Shown here: positions 9,939 to 19,043 of the stretch, in pieces
Layout: the number at the start of each line of letters is the position of its first letter
Position numbering within the stretch: position 1 is the stretch's first letter
NCBI GenBank assembly: GCA_963712055.1
Contig: CAVQGN010000003.1
Location: forward strand, 682,001-746,000
Direction of reading: 5' to 3'
DNA from: JAHBVL01 sp963712055
GTDB lineage: Bacteria > Chloroflexota > Chloroflexia > Thermomicrobiales > UBA6265
DNA: 64,000 bases
Notes under the pieces: model-generated
Seen by the model: the letters and a program-made list of their open reading frames with translations, nothing else
Told to the model about the DNA's origin: nothing
Database searches by the model: none
Position numbers and translations under genes: made by a program

Positions 9939-9972
9939 CCATACACGCCCAGCCGCTGACTCACTAAGATGA

Positions 9973-10473
9973 GTGTCAGAAAGGACGGTGACGGATTTGA
10001 TCCAGCTCATGTTGACCGCGCTCTCGCTGCCTGACACACTCTCCCTCGACGACCTCGAACACCACCTGAACGACGTCATGATTCCGGGCTGCCTGCGCCT
10101 CGTTGACAGCTCGATTGTCGAAAAGCAGCTGGATGGTTCGATAGCAATGAGCGCTGTCCAGATCAACACTGTGGATCTGGCGTCTCCCGGATTGCTCACA
10201 AAGGTCCTTGGAATTCGGGATGACAGTCCTTCCCTGTTACTGAACCAGCAGACCATTTCGTTGAGCGAGGGACTGTTGGGTGATTTTGGGCTCAATCCGG
10301 AGGAGATCGATCAGATGCTGGAACAACTCCCCTATGGATCGAGGAGCCTGTTTGTTCTGGTGGAAGACCTCTGGGTCCGGGATCTTCAAGAATCCGTTCG
10401 TTCTACCGGTGCGGTCACCTTGGCAATGGGGCTGGTATCAGATCGGGTGCTGGATCGTCGAGAACCAACCTGA
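9973..10473 (+). CDS. DUF6325-like small protein
   Basis: A soluble protein of up to 166 residues. The pattern of an N-terminal LEHHLNDVMIPGCLRLVDSSIVEKQLDGSI and a C-terminal QLPYGSRSLFVLVEDLWVRDLQESVRSTGAVTL resembles the DUF6325/DUF1269 group of actinobacterial and chloroflexal proteins of unknown function. The start is uncertain: GTG at 9973, GTG at 9988 (AGAAAGGA very close) and ATG at 10009 are all possible. It lies 77 bases behind the LuxR-type regulator in the same direction and about 100 bases before the arylsulfatase gene. No membrane segment or signal peptide is seen. Confidence 0.55.
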   Translation: MSERTVTDLIQLMLTALSLPDTLSLDDLEHHLNDVMIPGCLRLVDSSIVEKQLDGSIAMSAVQINTVDLASPGLLTKVLGIRDDSPSLLLNQQTISLSEGLLGDFGLNPEEIDQMLEQLPYGSRSLFVLVEDLWVRDLQESVRSTGAVTLAMGLVSDRVLDRREPT

Positions 10474-10576
10474 GGTCGATGCCGGTCTCCTCGAACCGAC
10501 TATGATAGGAGGCTGTCACCCAATTTCAAACTGAGCGGCGGATCTACCGATTACATCTAGCGAGACAGGAGATACT

Positions 10577-12943
10577 ATGGCGACGCTTGTAGAGTATGGC
10601 GAAGGAGAGGCTTTTCCCGGCACGATCGGGCGCACGGTTGGAGAGTCCAGCCCCGCTTGGCCGGAACCGATACGGGCGAAAGACGGCGCGCCCAACATCC
10701 TGTTCTTCGTGCTCGACGATGTGGGATATGGACAGCTTTCCTGCTTCGGTGGTGGGGTGGAAACCCCAAACATCGACCGGGTCGCGGCCGCCGGGTTGCG
10801 ATATACGGCCTTCCAAACGACCGCTGTTTGCTCCCCGACGCGGGCATGCCTTCTCACGGGACGGAACCATCATTCTAGCGGCGTAGCCTGCATCATGGAA
10901 GTGGCAACCGGATATCCCGGGTACGACGGACGTATGCCGTTCACCAACGGCATGTTGCCCGAGATGCTGACGCCCCAGGGGTACAACACCTTCTGTGTGG
11001 GCAAGTGGCATCTCTCTCCTTCAGAGGAAAACACCGCGGCCGGACCTTTCCACCGCTGGCCAATGGGTCGCGGGTTCGAGCGCTATTACGGATTTCTGGG
11101 CGGAGAAACGAATCAGTGGTATCCCGAACTCATCCAGGACAACCACGGGATCGAACCGCCAAAACTCCCCGAAGAGGGGTATCACCTGTCCGAGGATCTG
11201 GCCGACCAAGCGATCCGCATGGTTCTCGATGCGCATGCCAGTGCTCCAGAAAAGCCGTTCCTCCTGTACTACGCCACCGGCGCTGGACATGCTCCTCACC
11301 ACGTGGCGCCGGAGTGGGCAGATCATTATGCTGGCAGATTCGCTGGCGGCTGGCAGAAATACCGCGACGAGGTGTTCGCGCGCCAGAAAGGCCTCGGGAT
11401 CATCGCTGCCGATGCGCAGTTGCCGCCTGCTGATCCGGACGTTCCTGAATGGGACACTCTGTCAGCGGACGAACAGCGCCTGTACTCCAGGATGATGGAG
11501 GTCTACGCGGGTTTTCTCTCCCATGCGGACCATCACTTTGGCAGAATTCTCGACATGTTAGAAAAGATCGGCGAGCTGGACAACACGCTCGTGTGCATTG
11601 TCTCTGACAATGGCGCCTCAGCCGAAGGTGGACCACGAGGGTCTATCAACGAAATGCTCTTTTTCAACAACATCCCGGAATCGATCGAAAACAACCTTGC
11701 CGCGATCGACCAGCTCGGTTCGCCGACGTCATACAACCACTACGCCTGGGGTTGGACCTGGGCCGGAAACACGCCGTTCCGCCGCTGGAAACGGGAAACC
11801 TATCGCGGCGGCGCCACCACGCCCATGATCATCAGTTGGCCCGATCGGATCTCGGCGCGCGGGGAAGTTCGGCGCCAATACGTGCACGCAATCGATCTGG
11901 TGCCAACGATCCTGGATGCTCTCGAAACAACTCCGCCGCCAGCGATTCGCGGAATCACCCAGACACCGCTGGAAGGGGTCAGTTTCCTGCACACTTTCGA
12001 CGATGAGTCGGTAGCGACACGGCACTCCACCCAGTACTTCGAAATGCTTGGCCACCGGGCTATCGACCACGACGGGTGGCGGGCAGTTTGCCCGTGGCCA
12101 GGTCCTTCATTCGCAGAAGCCGCTGACCATGGCCGCTCCTTCGGACAGGAAATTGACGCCGAAACGCTCTTTTCCCTCGATACCGACGGATGGGAGCTCT
12201 ATCACATCGAAACCGATCCGACCGAATCGACCGATCTCGCGAGCAGCAATCGCGAGAAACTGATCGATCTGATCACACGCTGGTACGCGGAAGCTGGGAA
12301 ATACAAGGTTTTCCCAATCGATGGCACAGTAACGGCGCGATTGGCCACCCAACGTCCGCAAACATCCAAACCGCGTACATCCTTCACCTTTTATCCTGGT
12401 GGCGGGATGGTTCCAGCGTTCGCGGCACCACCGGTCTACAATCGACCCCACAGCATCCAGGCTGACATCGTCGTGCCGGAGGAAGGTGTCGAGGGCGTCA
12501 TCATCTGCCAGGGAGGAGCAGCAGGCGGCTACGTTCTCTATGTGAAAGACGATCGGCTTCGGTACGCCCACAACTATCAAGGCATCGAGGTCTTCGAAGT
12601 CGAGTCTGAAGGTCCCCTGCCAGCCGGTCGCCACACCGTACGATTCGAGTTCGAACCGACGGGACCGGCCGATATCGCGCACGGTCGCGGCGTGCCAGCC
12701 AATCTCGAACTCTATGTTGATGGAAAACTAGTGGGTGCCGCCGCCGCCGCAACGTCAACGCCGCTGTTCTTCGAACTCGAAGGACTCTCCTGTGGCTATG
12801 ACGCGTGCGCACCGGTGCTGTACGGACAATATAGCCCACCGTTCAGGTTCACCGGCACAATCCACGAGGTCACAATCGATCTGTCGGGCGATCTTATCGA
12901 GGATGACGAAGCCCGGCTTGCACGACTCATGGCGATACAATAG
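10577..12943 (+). CDS. Arylsulfatase with C-terminal accessory domain
   Basis: A 788-residue type I sulfatase. The first strand has metal-binding aspartates (FFVLDDVGYG, D47-D48). CSPTRACLLTGR (Cys85) is the C-x-P-x-R motif whose Cys is converted to formylglycine, the catalytic residue. KWHL and the SDNGAS stretch with metal-binding Asp and Asn are also present. About the last 200 residues form a beta-rich accessory region, as in large arylsulfatases of the AtsA/betC group. No signal peptide is visible. An AGGAG site precedes the ATG. It hydrolyses sulfate esters and needs a formylglycine-generating enzyme encoded elsewhere. Location is likely cytoplasmic. Confidence 0.92.
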   Translation: MATLVEYGEGEAFPGTIGRTVGESSPAWPEPIRAKDGAPNILFFVLDDVGYGQLSCFGGGVETPNIDRVAAAGLRYTAFQTTAVCSPTRACLLTGRNHHSSGVACIMEVATGYPGYDGRMPFTNGMLPEMLTPQGYNTFCVGKWHLSPSEENTAAGPFHRWPMGRGFERYYGFLGGETNQWYPELIQDNHGIEPPKLPEEGYHLSEDLADQAIRMVLDAHASAPEKPFLLYYATGAGHAPHHVAPEWADHYAGRFAGGWQKYRDEVFARQKGLGIIAADAQLPPADPDVPEWDTLSADEQRLYSRMMEVYAGFLSHADHHFGRILDMLEKIGELDNTLVCIVSDNGASAEGGPRGSINEMLFFNNIPESIENNLAAIDQLGSPTSYNHYAWGWTWAGNTPFRRWKRETYRGGATTPMIISWPDRISARGEVRRQYVHAIDLVPTILDALETTPPPAIRGITQTPLEGVSFLHTFDDESVATRHSTQYFEMLGHRAIDHDGWRAVCPWPGPSFAEAADHGRSFGQEIDAETLFSLDTDGWELYHIETDPTESTDLASSNREKLIDLITRWYAEAGKYKVFPIDGTVTARLATQRPQTSKPRTSFTFYPGGGMVPAFAAPPVYNRPHSIQADIVVPEEGVEGVIICQGGAAGGYVLYVKDDRLRYAHNYQGIEVFEVESEGPLPAGRHTVRFEFEPTGPADIAHGRGVPANLELYVDGKLVGAAAAATSTPLFFELEGLSCGYDACAPVLYGQYSPPFRFTGTIHEVTIDLSGDLIEDDEARLARLMAIQ

Positions 12944-12969
12944 GACGCCGAAAATTAGCTGTCGGCGCC

Positions 12970-12985
12970 TACTCCATTTGGAGTA
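12970..12985. promoter_or_regulatory. Perfect inverted repeat TACTCC-ATTT-GGAGTA
   Basis: A 16-base inverted repeat lies 27 bases after the arylsulfatase stop and about 110 bases before the DUF4397 gene. It has no T-run, so it does not look like a terminator, and a protein-binding site for the downstream gene is more likely. A related half-site is at 9926-9938. Confidence 0.35.
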
Positions 12986-13097
12986 TTCACGCAGATCAAA
13001 CTCCCCGTTATTATTGGACGGAGGCGAGTCGCGCAGACGACGTATGGGTCAGAATGGCGGTTCGTAGATTGTCGGTTTTATACAAGGAGTCAAAGCG

Positions 13098-13826
13098 ATG
13101 AGACGCGTAACAGGTTTGCTTCTGGCCATTGCTCTGCTGGCGGTCAGCGCGATGGGAATCGCTGGCAGCGTGTCTGCCCAGGATGCTACGCCAACTGGAG
13201 ATCAGGCAGGATTCCCGGTCAACATCAAGTTCCTGAACGCCATGACGGCGATGGACACCGTTGATGTCTACATTAACGGCTACGACAAAGATGAGCGCGT
13301 CATCGAAGGACTTGCCTACGGAACCTTCTCCGAGACGTTCGAAGGGACTTCACCCGCGACCCAGATTACCGTGAAGAACAACGTCAATCTCGGGTTCGAT
13401 CAGTATCTGTTCGACACAGTCATTGCTTCTGAGGCTGGGCAGTCGTATATCGTCGTGATCTCGGATTTCCTGATCATTCCGCTGCAGGTGAACACGAATG
13501 CGATTCCGGTGGGCGGCGACATCGTCGATCCTGCGCGGGCGCGACTGGTGCACGCTTCATCGCAGTCACCGGCAGTCGATGTTCTTCTCAATGATGAGAT
13601 CGTTCTGCGGAACATCCGCTACGGTCAGGCTGGTGAAGGTGGCGTGCTCGGTGCAGGTTCATATACCGTCTCCCTGAACCAGACTGGAACATCCAACACC
13701 GTCATATCCCAGGACATCACCGTCGAAAACGGAACCGCAGCGGTGTATGTTGTGATCGGTACACCGGGCAGCACTGACACGCCTCTGACAATCGTTTCAG
13801 ACGCTCTGCCGCTGAACGAGAGCTAG
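13098..13826 (+). CDS. DUF4397 secreted protein
   Basis: A 242-residue exported protein. The signal peptide is clear (MRRVTGLLLAIALLAVSAM, cleavage near VSA-QDA), followed by a short DATPTGD linker. The mature part has two beta-sandwich repeats of the DUF4397 type; the second, ARLVHASSQSPAVDVLLNDEI through VLGAGSYTVSL, is a close match to the family pattern. DUF4397 proteins are common in Chloroflexota and Actinobacteria and have no known biochemical role; they are presumed surface or secreted proteins. AAGGAG lies eight bases before the ATG, and a strong terminator follows, so it is a single-gene transcript. Confidence 0.85.
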   Translation: MRRVTGLLLAIALLAVSAMGIAGSVSAQDATPTGDQAGFPVNIKFLNAMTAMDTVDVYINGYDKDERVIEGLAYGTFSETFEGTSPATQITVKNNVNLGFDQYLFDTVIASEAGQSYIVVISDFLIIPLQVNTNAIPVGGDIVDPARARLVHASSQSPAVDVLLNDEIVLRNIRYGQAGEGGVLGAGSYTVSLNQTGTSNTVISQDITVENGTAAVYVVIGTPGSTDTPLTIVSDALPLNES

Positions 13827-13835
13827 ACACTGGAA

Positions 13836-13864
13836 ACCGCCGGGTCCAGGACCCGGCGGTTTTT
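13836..13864 (+). terminator. Rho-independent terminator after the DUF4397 gene
   Basis: ACCGCCGGGT and ACCCGGCGGT form a perfect ten-base-pair GC-rich stem around a CCAGG loop, followed at once by TTTTT. It begins ten bases after the stop codon. Confidence 0.9.
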
Positions 13865-13884
13865 CGTCAGGAGGAGGTTCAGAC

Positions 13885-14202
13885 ATGTGTTGTTTTGCGA
13901 TGATTATGACGTTTCTCGGTCCCCGGGTGGCGCTTGCCTTCTGGTGGATCGTTGGCCGCAGTTCCTGGGAAGATTCCTGGGGCGACGCCTCGATGATCTT
14001 CAAAATCCTCGGCTTCATCTTTGCGCCGTGGACGATCCTGATGTTCCTCCTGCTTGGCGGTGAACCGCTCAATGGCTGGGATTGGGTCTTCATCGCGTTT
14101 GCCGTGCTTGCGGACGTGGCCAACTGGGCGAACACGATCATGCGGCGCGGTCGGGATGTCCCGTCACAGTATCAGCAGTACGTTCCGGCTGATCTTCGCT
14201 AG
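13885..14202 (+). CDS. Small membrane protein of unknown function
   Basis: A 105-residue protein with two or three hydrophobic helices (about residues 5-24, 38-58 and 66-83) separated by short polar turns, ending in a basic, hydrophilic tail (IMRRGRDVPSQYQQYVPADLR). AGGAGGAGG lies seven bases before the ATG, which supports translation. Proteins of this size and layout are common, but I recognise no family. It sits between two terminators and is therefore probably a monocistronic unit. Confidence 0.65.
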   Translation: MCCFAMIMTFLGPRVALAFWWIVGRSSWEDSWGDASMIFKILGFIFAPWTILMFLLLGGEPLNGWDWVFIAFAVLADVANWANTIMRRGRDVPSQYQQYVPADLR

Positions 14203-14239
14203 TCGCACTCCTGGGTTCCGGCTCGGGCAAGAATTGAAG

Positions 14240-14300
14240 AACCGGAGTCGATCCCTGCAGCCTCACCATTTGAGGCGGAGGAGAGAGTCTCCGGTTTTTT
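14240..14300 (+). terminator. Branched terminator after the small membrane protein gene
   Basis: AACCGGAG (14240-14247) pairs with CTCCGGTT (14289-14296) and is followed by TTTTTT. Inside the long loop lies a second stem, GCCTCA-CCATT-TGAGGC (14260-14276). The arrangement suits a two-stem terminator. Confidence 0.6.
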
Positions 14301-14355
14301 CATGGCCTTTTTGCCCGAGATAGGGTTCGCACGAGGTATGACCATGGTCGCCGGC

Positions 14356-14436
14356 AATCCGAGCCTTCGAGGAATCTCACTCTCCGCCGAACGTGGGTTG
14401 AGTGTCCTGAGATTCTTCGCTGCGCTCAGAATGACA
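14356..14436. repeat. Imperfect palindromic element, copy A
   Basis: The left arm (GAGCCTTCGAGGAATCTC) and the right arm (GAGATTCTTCGCTGCGCTCAGAATGACA) are degenerate reverse complements with a GGGTTG-containing centre. The same arms and centre recur at 14744-14826. The GTCATTCTGAGC...GAATCTC sequence is a kind of dispersed repeat seen in many environmental bacterial genomes. No gene is supported here. Confidence 0.6.
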
Positions 14437-14515
14437 AAAGGGGAGCTCAGCATGACAATGCGCGTGGATACTCAATATGGCAATAGGGGCTGCGCTCAGC
14501 AAGACGCCCGTCACG

Positions 14516-14800
14516 GTCATTCCGAACCAGCGAGCAATTTCTCTTCCCCTGAGAGTGGGTTGCACACCACGTGTCATTCCGAGCTTGCGAGAAATCTCTT
14601 CTCACCTGACGGTGGGTTGCGCACCACGTGTCATTCCGAGCTTGCGAGGAATCTTTCTTCCCCTGACGGTGGGTTGCACACCACGTGTCATTCCGAGCTT
14701 GCGAGGAATCTCTTCTCCCCTGACGGTGGGTTGCACACCTCGTGTCATTCCGAGCTTGCGAGGAATCTCTTCTTCGCCGAGGCCGGGTTGCGAGGTCCGA
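14516..14800. repeat. Five direct tandem repeats of 57 bp
   Basis: Units begin with GTCATTCCGA at 14516, 14573, 14630, 14687 and 14744, an exact 57-base period. Each continues with a TTGCGAGGAATCTC-like block, a CCCTGACGGTGGGTTG block and CACCACGTGT. The first unit is the most diverged and the last merges into palindrome B. Because 57 is a multiple of three the repeats stay open in several frames, but the resulting peptides are low-complexity and differ between frames, so I regard the region as non-coding. Confidence 0.85.
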
Positions 14801-14826
14801 GATTCTTCGCTACGCTCAGAATGACA
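14744..14826. repeat. Imperfect palindromic element, copy B
   Basis: GTCATTCCGAGC with GCGAGGAATCTC on the left is mirrored by GAGATTCTTCGC and GCTCAGAATGAC on the right with one or two mismatches, so single-stranded DNA or RNA could fold into a hairpin of about 25 pairs. It is the full form of copy A and ends the 57-bp array. The remaining 137 bases to the next gene hold only short fragments of the same arms (CAGCATGACA near 14839) and no gene. Confidence 0.6.
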
Positions 14827-14963
14827 ACGCGGTTGGGCCTTCAGCATGACAAAGGGGTGGAGCGCACAGGACAACAGGGGGGTTGCGTCCAGAGTGACTG
14901 AAGGGGGCGAGGGGACTTACAGTTTTGGCAGTAACGCTGCTTGAATGATGGACGGATCCCGGT

Positions 14964-16082
14964 ATGCGAAACGACTTCGATGTTCTGATTTCCGGCGCCC
15001 GGGTCGCTGGCAGTTCACTGGCGCTCATGCTGGGCGATCTTGGACACCGTGTTCTGCTGATCGACAGAGCAACATTCCCTTCGCCTGCCAACTCCACCCA
15101 CTTCTTTCGTGGAAATGGATTTGTCGGCACGCTTCACCATCTCGGACTCCTCGATGATGTCCTGGCGCTCGGTTGTCCGCCGCTCAGCTGCGAATACTGG
15201 TATATCCATGGCGGAACGTCGCCAGAAATCACTCCTCCCCAGGATCCGGGCAACATCGGATTCAACCTTTCGGTTCGCCGGGAACCGCTCGATGCGCTCC
15301 TCGTTGGACGCTCGACAGCACACCAGAATGTAGAGGTCCGGGAGCGTACCCGATTCATCCGACCTGTCTGGGATTCCGGGCGCGTTGTTGGCGCGATCGT
15401 TGACGTCGATGGAGCTGAGGCGACAATCCATGCGCAGCTGGTGGTTGGAGCCGATGGTCAACATTCCCGGGTTGCTCAGGCAGTTGGAGCGGCAAACGAA
15501 TTCGAGGATGATCCGATCCGGGTCATTCTTTACCGCTACGTGACTGGATTCGAGGGACCGCCGAGTTATTCTGCCGCAGGACCGGAGTTCAGCGTCGTCG
15601 AAAACGACATCGCCTATGCCTTTCCAGGCGACGCCGGGATTGCCTGTGTTGGGGTGTCCTTTGCTTTGCCTGATTTTGGCGGGGGTTGGGCAGACGCTGA
15701 GGCGGTTCTCGAGCGTGGCCTGAGATGCCATCCGGGTCTCGCTGAACGAATTCTCGCTACCTCGCCGGTATCGAAGGTGATGGCGCAAGGGCGTGATCGC
15801 AGTTTCGTGAGGATCCCGGCTGGGCCAGGCTGGGCGCTGGTTGGAGACGCCGGATTGCGCCAGGATCCCTGGACGGGGCGCGGTATGGACTTCGCCGGCA
15901 TTCACGCCGCGTTCCTGGCGGATGCCATCGACGACTGGCTTTCCGGGAGGGTTGATGAAACCACCGCCATGGCGACCTTCCACCGACGCCGAAACGAGCA
16001 TGGACTTCCCCTCTTCGAAGAAACGCAACGCCTCGGCCGTGACCTGCGGCAAATGGAGATGATGCAAAGCCCTGGGGCATGA
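14964..16082 (+). CDS. FAD-dependent oxidoreductase, PHBH/squalene-epoxidase-like fold
   Basis: A 372-residue flavoprotein of the FAD_binding_3 class. The N-terminus has the nucleotide-binding fold (DVLISGARVAGSSLALMLGDLGHRVLLID), with Ala where the first Gly of GxGxxG is usual. The middle has the DG-like motif LVVGADGQHSRVAQAVG, and the GD motif is LVGDAGLRQDPWTGRGM near residue 293. This is the pattern of class A monooxygenases and geranylgeranyl-reductase relatives. The substrate is unknown. A second ATG at 14945 is in another frame. A weak TTACAG-N18-TTGAAT promoter may lie at 14919-14948. The gene stands alone. Confidence 0.85.
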   Translation: MRNDFDVLISGARVAGSSLALMLGDLGHRVLLIDRATFPSPANSTHFFRGNGFVGTLHHLGLLDDVLALGCPPLSCEYWYIHGGTSPEITPPQDPGNIGFNLSVRREPLDALLVGRSTAHQNVEVRERTRFIRPVWDSGRVVGAIVDVDGAEATIHAQLVVGADGQHSRVAQAVGAANEFEDDPIRVILYRYVTGFEGPPSYSAAGPEFSVVENDIAYAFPGDAGIACVGVSFALPDFGGGWADAEAVLERGLRCHPGLAERILATSPVSKVMAQGRDRSFVRIPAGPGWALVGDAGLRQDPWTGRGMDFAGIHAAFLADAIDDWLSGRVDETTAMATFHRRRNEHGLPLFEETQRLGRDLRQMEMMQSPGA

Positions 16083-16202
16083 GGCTGCACTTAGAGACGC
16101 TGACCTGGACCGCGTCAGAACGTCGCTCCGCCGAGCGCGTCAAGACTGAACGTTCACCCCGTGGAAAATGTGTGGTAGGGTAGTCGCTCAAAGATCGAGT
16201 GT

Positions 16203-16280
16203 TGCTTTGGCGTTGGTGTTTCATCCTGCTGGCGTCGCGCCCGTAATGGGTCCTTTCCGTTTCCCTTTAGGTAAAGCAAC
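16203..16280 (+). other. Possible structured leader upstream of the Cys-rich gene
   Basis: GTTGCTTT (16203-16210) is complementary to AAAGCAAC (16273-16280) and would close a 62-base loop in the region just before the ribosome site of the gene at 16304. I recognise no riboswitch class. The eight-base complement may be chance. Confidence 0.2.
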
Positions 16281-16303
16281 GCGTCTTCCAGGAAGGATCA
16301 GCC

Positions 16304-19031
16304 ATGGATGGCTCGCGTTTCGATCGACTGACCCGCCAACTCGCGACGGGGCAGTCGCGCCGTTCCGTCCTCAAGGGGCTGCTTGGCTTCTCCGGCAGTG
16401 CCCTGGTCGGCTCCGCCCTCACCGACGAAACCGACGCTCGCCGCAGTAGCAGTGGCGGTACGACTCACCACCGCAGAACCAGTTTCGGTCTGTGCTGCCG
16501 ACAGCTTCGAGTGCGGCGGAGAGTGCTGCTCTCTCGATCAATCGTGCTGCAATGACGGATGCTGCGATGGGTCCTGCACCGTCGGGGGCTCCTGCTGTCC
16601 TACCGGTAACACAACCTGTGGTGCTGACTGCTGCTCCCCGGAGCAGGAGTGCTGTGATGGCGAATGCTGCAATGGCGTCTGCTATGGCGAAGAACTCTGC
16701 TGTCCTTCACCACGACTCTTTAATTTCGATGCCTGGGTTTGCTGTCCCGAGGGTACCCGACCCTGTGGTCTGCTCTGCATTCCGAATGGCACCTGTTGCA
16801 GCGATGACGAATGTACCGACTTCTCGGTCCCTTGCAACACAGGGCGTTGCAGTGAGCCCGGCGGCTTCTGTTTTTCAGAGCCGCTTCCCGATCGGACTGA
16901 ATGGGATCCTGGCGTCAGCGTCTGCATGCGAGGCGAAATCTGCACGCAAACACCATGTGGTTGCACCGGAAGTGGCGATGTCTGCGGTTTCGAGGCACCC
17001 GATGGCTGCGAAGGCACCCGGACCTGCCTCGGGTGCAATGACGAAACCGGCTGTATCGAAAACGAGCAGTGCTGCTCCGGGGTCTGCGTGAGCGGGACCT
17101 GCCTCTTCGGTCCTGTCGACACCAACGGTGCCTGCGACGATGACGCTGATTGTCTGACCAATCGCTGCCACCAGAATCTCTGCTGCGAACCGAAAACGAC
17201 TTGCACCGAAGAGGTCGATTGCGGACCGGATGCCGATGACGGCTGCGGTGGCACGATCCCGTGCCAGCGCTGCATCGATGCACCCTGCACGACCGACTCC
17301 GAGTGCTACACCGGTTCGTGCAATGGGGGCAGCTGCGAGGTTCCCGTTCCCACTGGCGATCCCTGTGACAGCGTCGAGGATTGCGCCAGCAATACGGCTG
17401 TCTGCGAAGGTGGGTTCTGTCTCGAAACGATCAGCGGACCGTGCCAGACCGTGGCCGATTGTTCGGGAGCGCTCGTCTGCGACCCCGTCGATTCGACCTG
17501 CCGGGTCGAGATTGGTGGTGCATGCACCCAGATCGACGATTGCACCACTGGTTATGCCTGCGGTTCCGATAGCACCTGCGGCTTGCCACTCGACGCCGAG
17601 TGCTTGCGCGACACCGAATGTAACCCAGGCCTGGTCTGCTATTGCCTCGATGCGAAGGTCGAGGTTTGCGAATCCGGTTGCGACAACACCCTCTACTGTG
17701 ATCCCCCCGGAATCTGCAAGATTCCCCCGGGAGGGGCCTGTACTACGACCTCCGAATGTCCTGAGCAGTATGCATGCGATGGAATCTGCGTTTTCGTCCC
17801 GTCACCGGTCGGTGGACCATGCCGGGCCGACTCTGCGTGCGAAGCGGGGCTTGTCTGTGTCTGCCCGGATGGGAGTGGCTTCTGCACCACCGGCGGCGTC
17901 TGCAAAGTCCCTCAACTCGGTGAGTGCAGCGATACGAGCGATTGTACCGACGGGCTGATCTGCAACACCTTCCAGTCTAGTGGTGGCGAGACGAGTCTCT
18001 GCCAATTGCCACTTGGAGGGAGTTGCGACGCTTCCCTGGAACCGCCCTTCCTGGGTTTGCAGTGCGAGTCGTTTGCCTGCGGCGAAACCTTTTTCCGACC
18101 ATCGGTCGAGAACCCCGTCTGCTGCCAAAGCGAGGGCCAGGCATGCTCGAGTGATGAGGAATGCTGCAAGATCACCAGAACACTGCCAAATGGTGTGACC
18201 CGGTTCGCGCCGACCCGATGCAAATCGGACGGAACGTGCGGGATCGTGCTGCCAAGCGGTCAGTGCACGACCAGCCAGGATTGCCCACCATCACGGTACT
18301 GCAACCAGACCACCGGACTTTGCGACGAGCCACCAACTCCAGTCAGCGCAGGTGGCGAGTGCGATCGGACTGGACAGGACGAGTACAGGATCTGTGGCGC
18401 TGGCCTGATCTGCATCGATTGCCGGGCATCGGATGATGCCCCAGCAAACTATCGTTGTGCCGATGCCGAAGCTCCCTGCTGCGGCGGTGGGCCCGACCTT
18501 GTGAACTTCTGGTGCGGGGAAACGGCTGATCCGTATGGCGGCTTCATCAACAATCTCTGTTGTGCTGGCCGGAAGTGCGAACGCTATGACGACGATCAGA
18601 ACTGCGGAGCCTGTGGCAATGATTGCACCGCTGATCCCGATAATGCCTGTGCTGTGTCTGGTTCAGGTCAGTGCGCGTTCAGAGGCGGGGAAGCTGTCCA
18701 GTGCTATTGGGATTCCGTGTGTGAAGGTGGCGTTTCCGGCGACGCATCCCGGACGGAATGCGACTACGGATCTGCGTGGATCAGTTGCGCGTTCTTCGGC
18801 GGATCGGAGTGTTCGGTCGGTGGAGGCTGCGACAGCTGTATCCCCGATTATCCGGCCATCTGTGTGACACCGCCCGATTACTCCGTGGAAACTTGCAACC
18901 CGGGGCAAGAGTGTGATGCCGACAGTGACTGCGGATCGAGCGGAGGTGGTGGCCGCTGCGTGAATCCCTGCACCAATGGCTACGACTTCTGGTGCGGTAT
19001 CGGGAATCCAAATCGCTGCGTATGTGATTGA
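16304..19031 (+). pseudogene. Large Cys-rich secreted repeat protein with an internal frameshift
   Basis: The ATG at 16304 has AGGAAGGA six bases before it and starts MDGSRFDRLTRQLATGQSRR, then a twin-arginine-like hydrophobic leader (SRRSVLKGLLGFSGSALVG), a form common at the start of Thermomicrobia secreted proteins. After about residue 50 the frame turns to nonsense. A second frame, open from before 16383, carries about 850 residues of Cys-rich sequence starting VSVCAADSFECGGECC and ending at 19031. One surplus base between about 16450 and 16490 separates leader and body. The body is built from short CxxxxxCC and DxxC units (for example EQCCSGVCVSGTC, ADCLTNRCHQNLCC), which suggests many disulfides outside the cell. 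Function is unknown. Confidence 0.75.
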
Positions 19032-19043
19032 TTGGGGACACAA

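Noticed and set aside
14516..14800. Possible CRISPR array
   Set aside because: Repeats are contiguous with no unique spacers and no cas genes nearby, and the 57-base unit is a simple tandem.
14302..14901. Open frames of 199 and 115 codons over the 57-bp repeats, with CHSELARNL-like peptides
   Set aside because: The frames are open only because the period is a multiple of three. The peptides are repeats with no homology and no ribosome site, typical of repeat-derived artefacts.
16492..17091. Open frame with MLPTASSAAESAALSI and further shadow frames
   Set aside because: They lie in other frames of the Cys-rich gene, which has far better amino-acid structure (regular Cys units).
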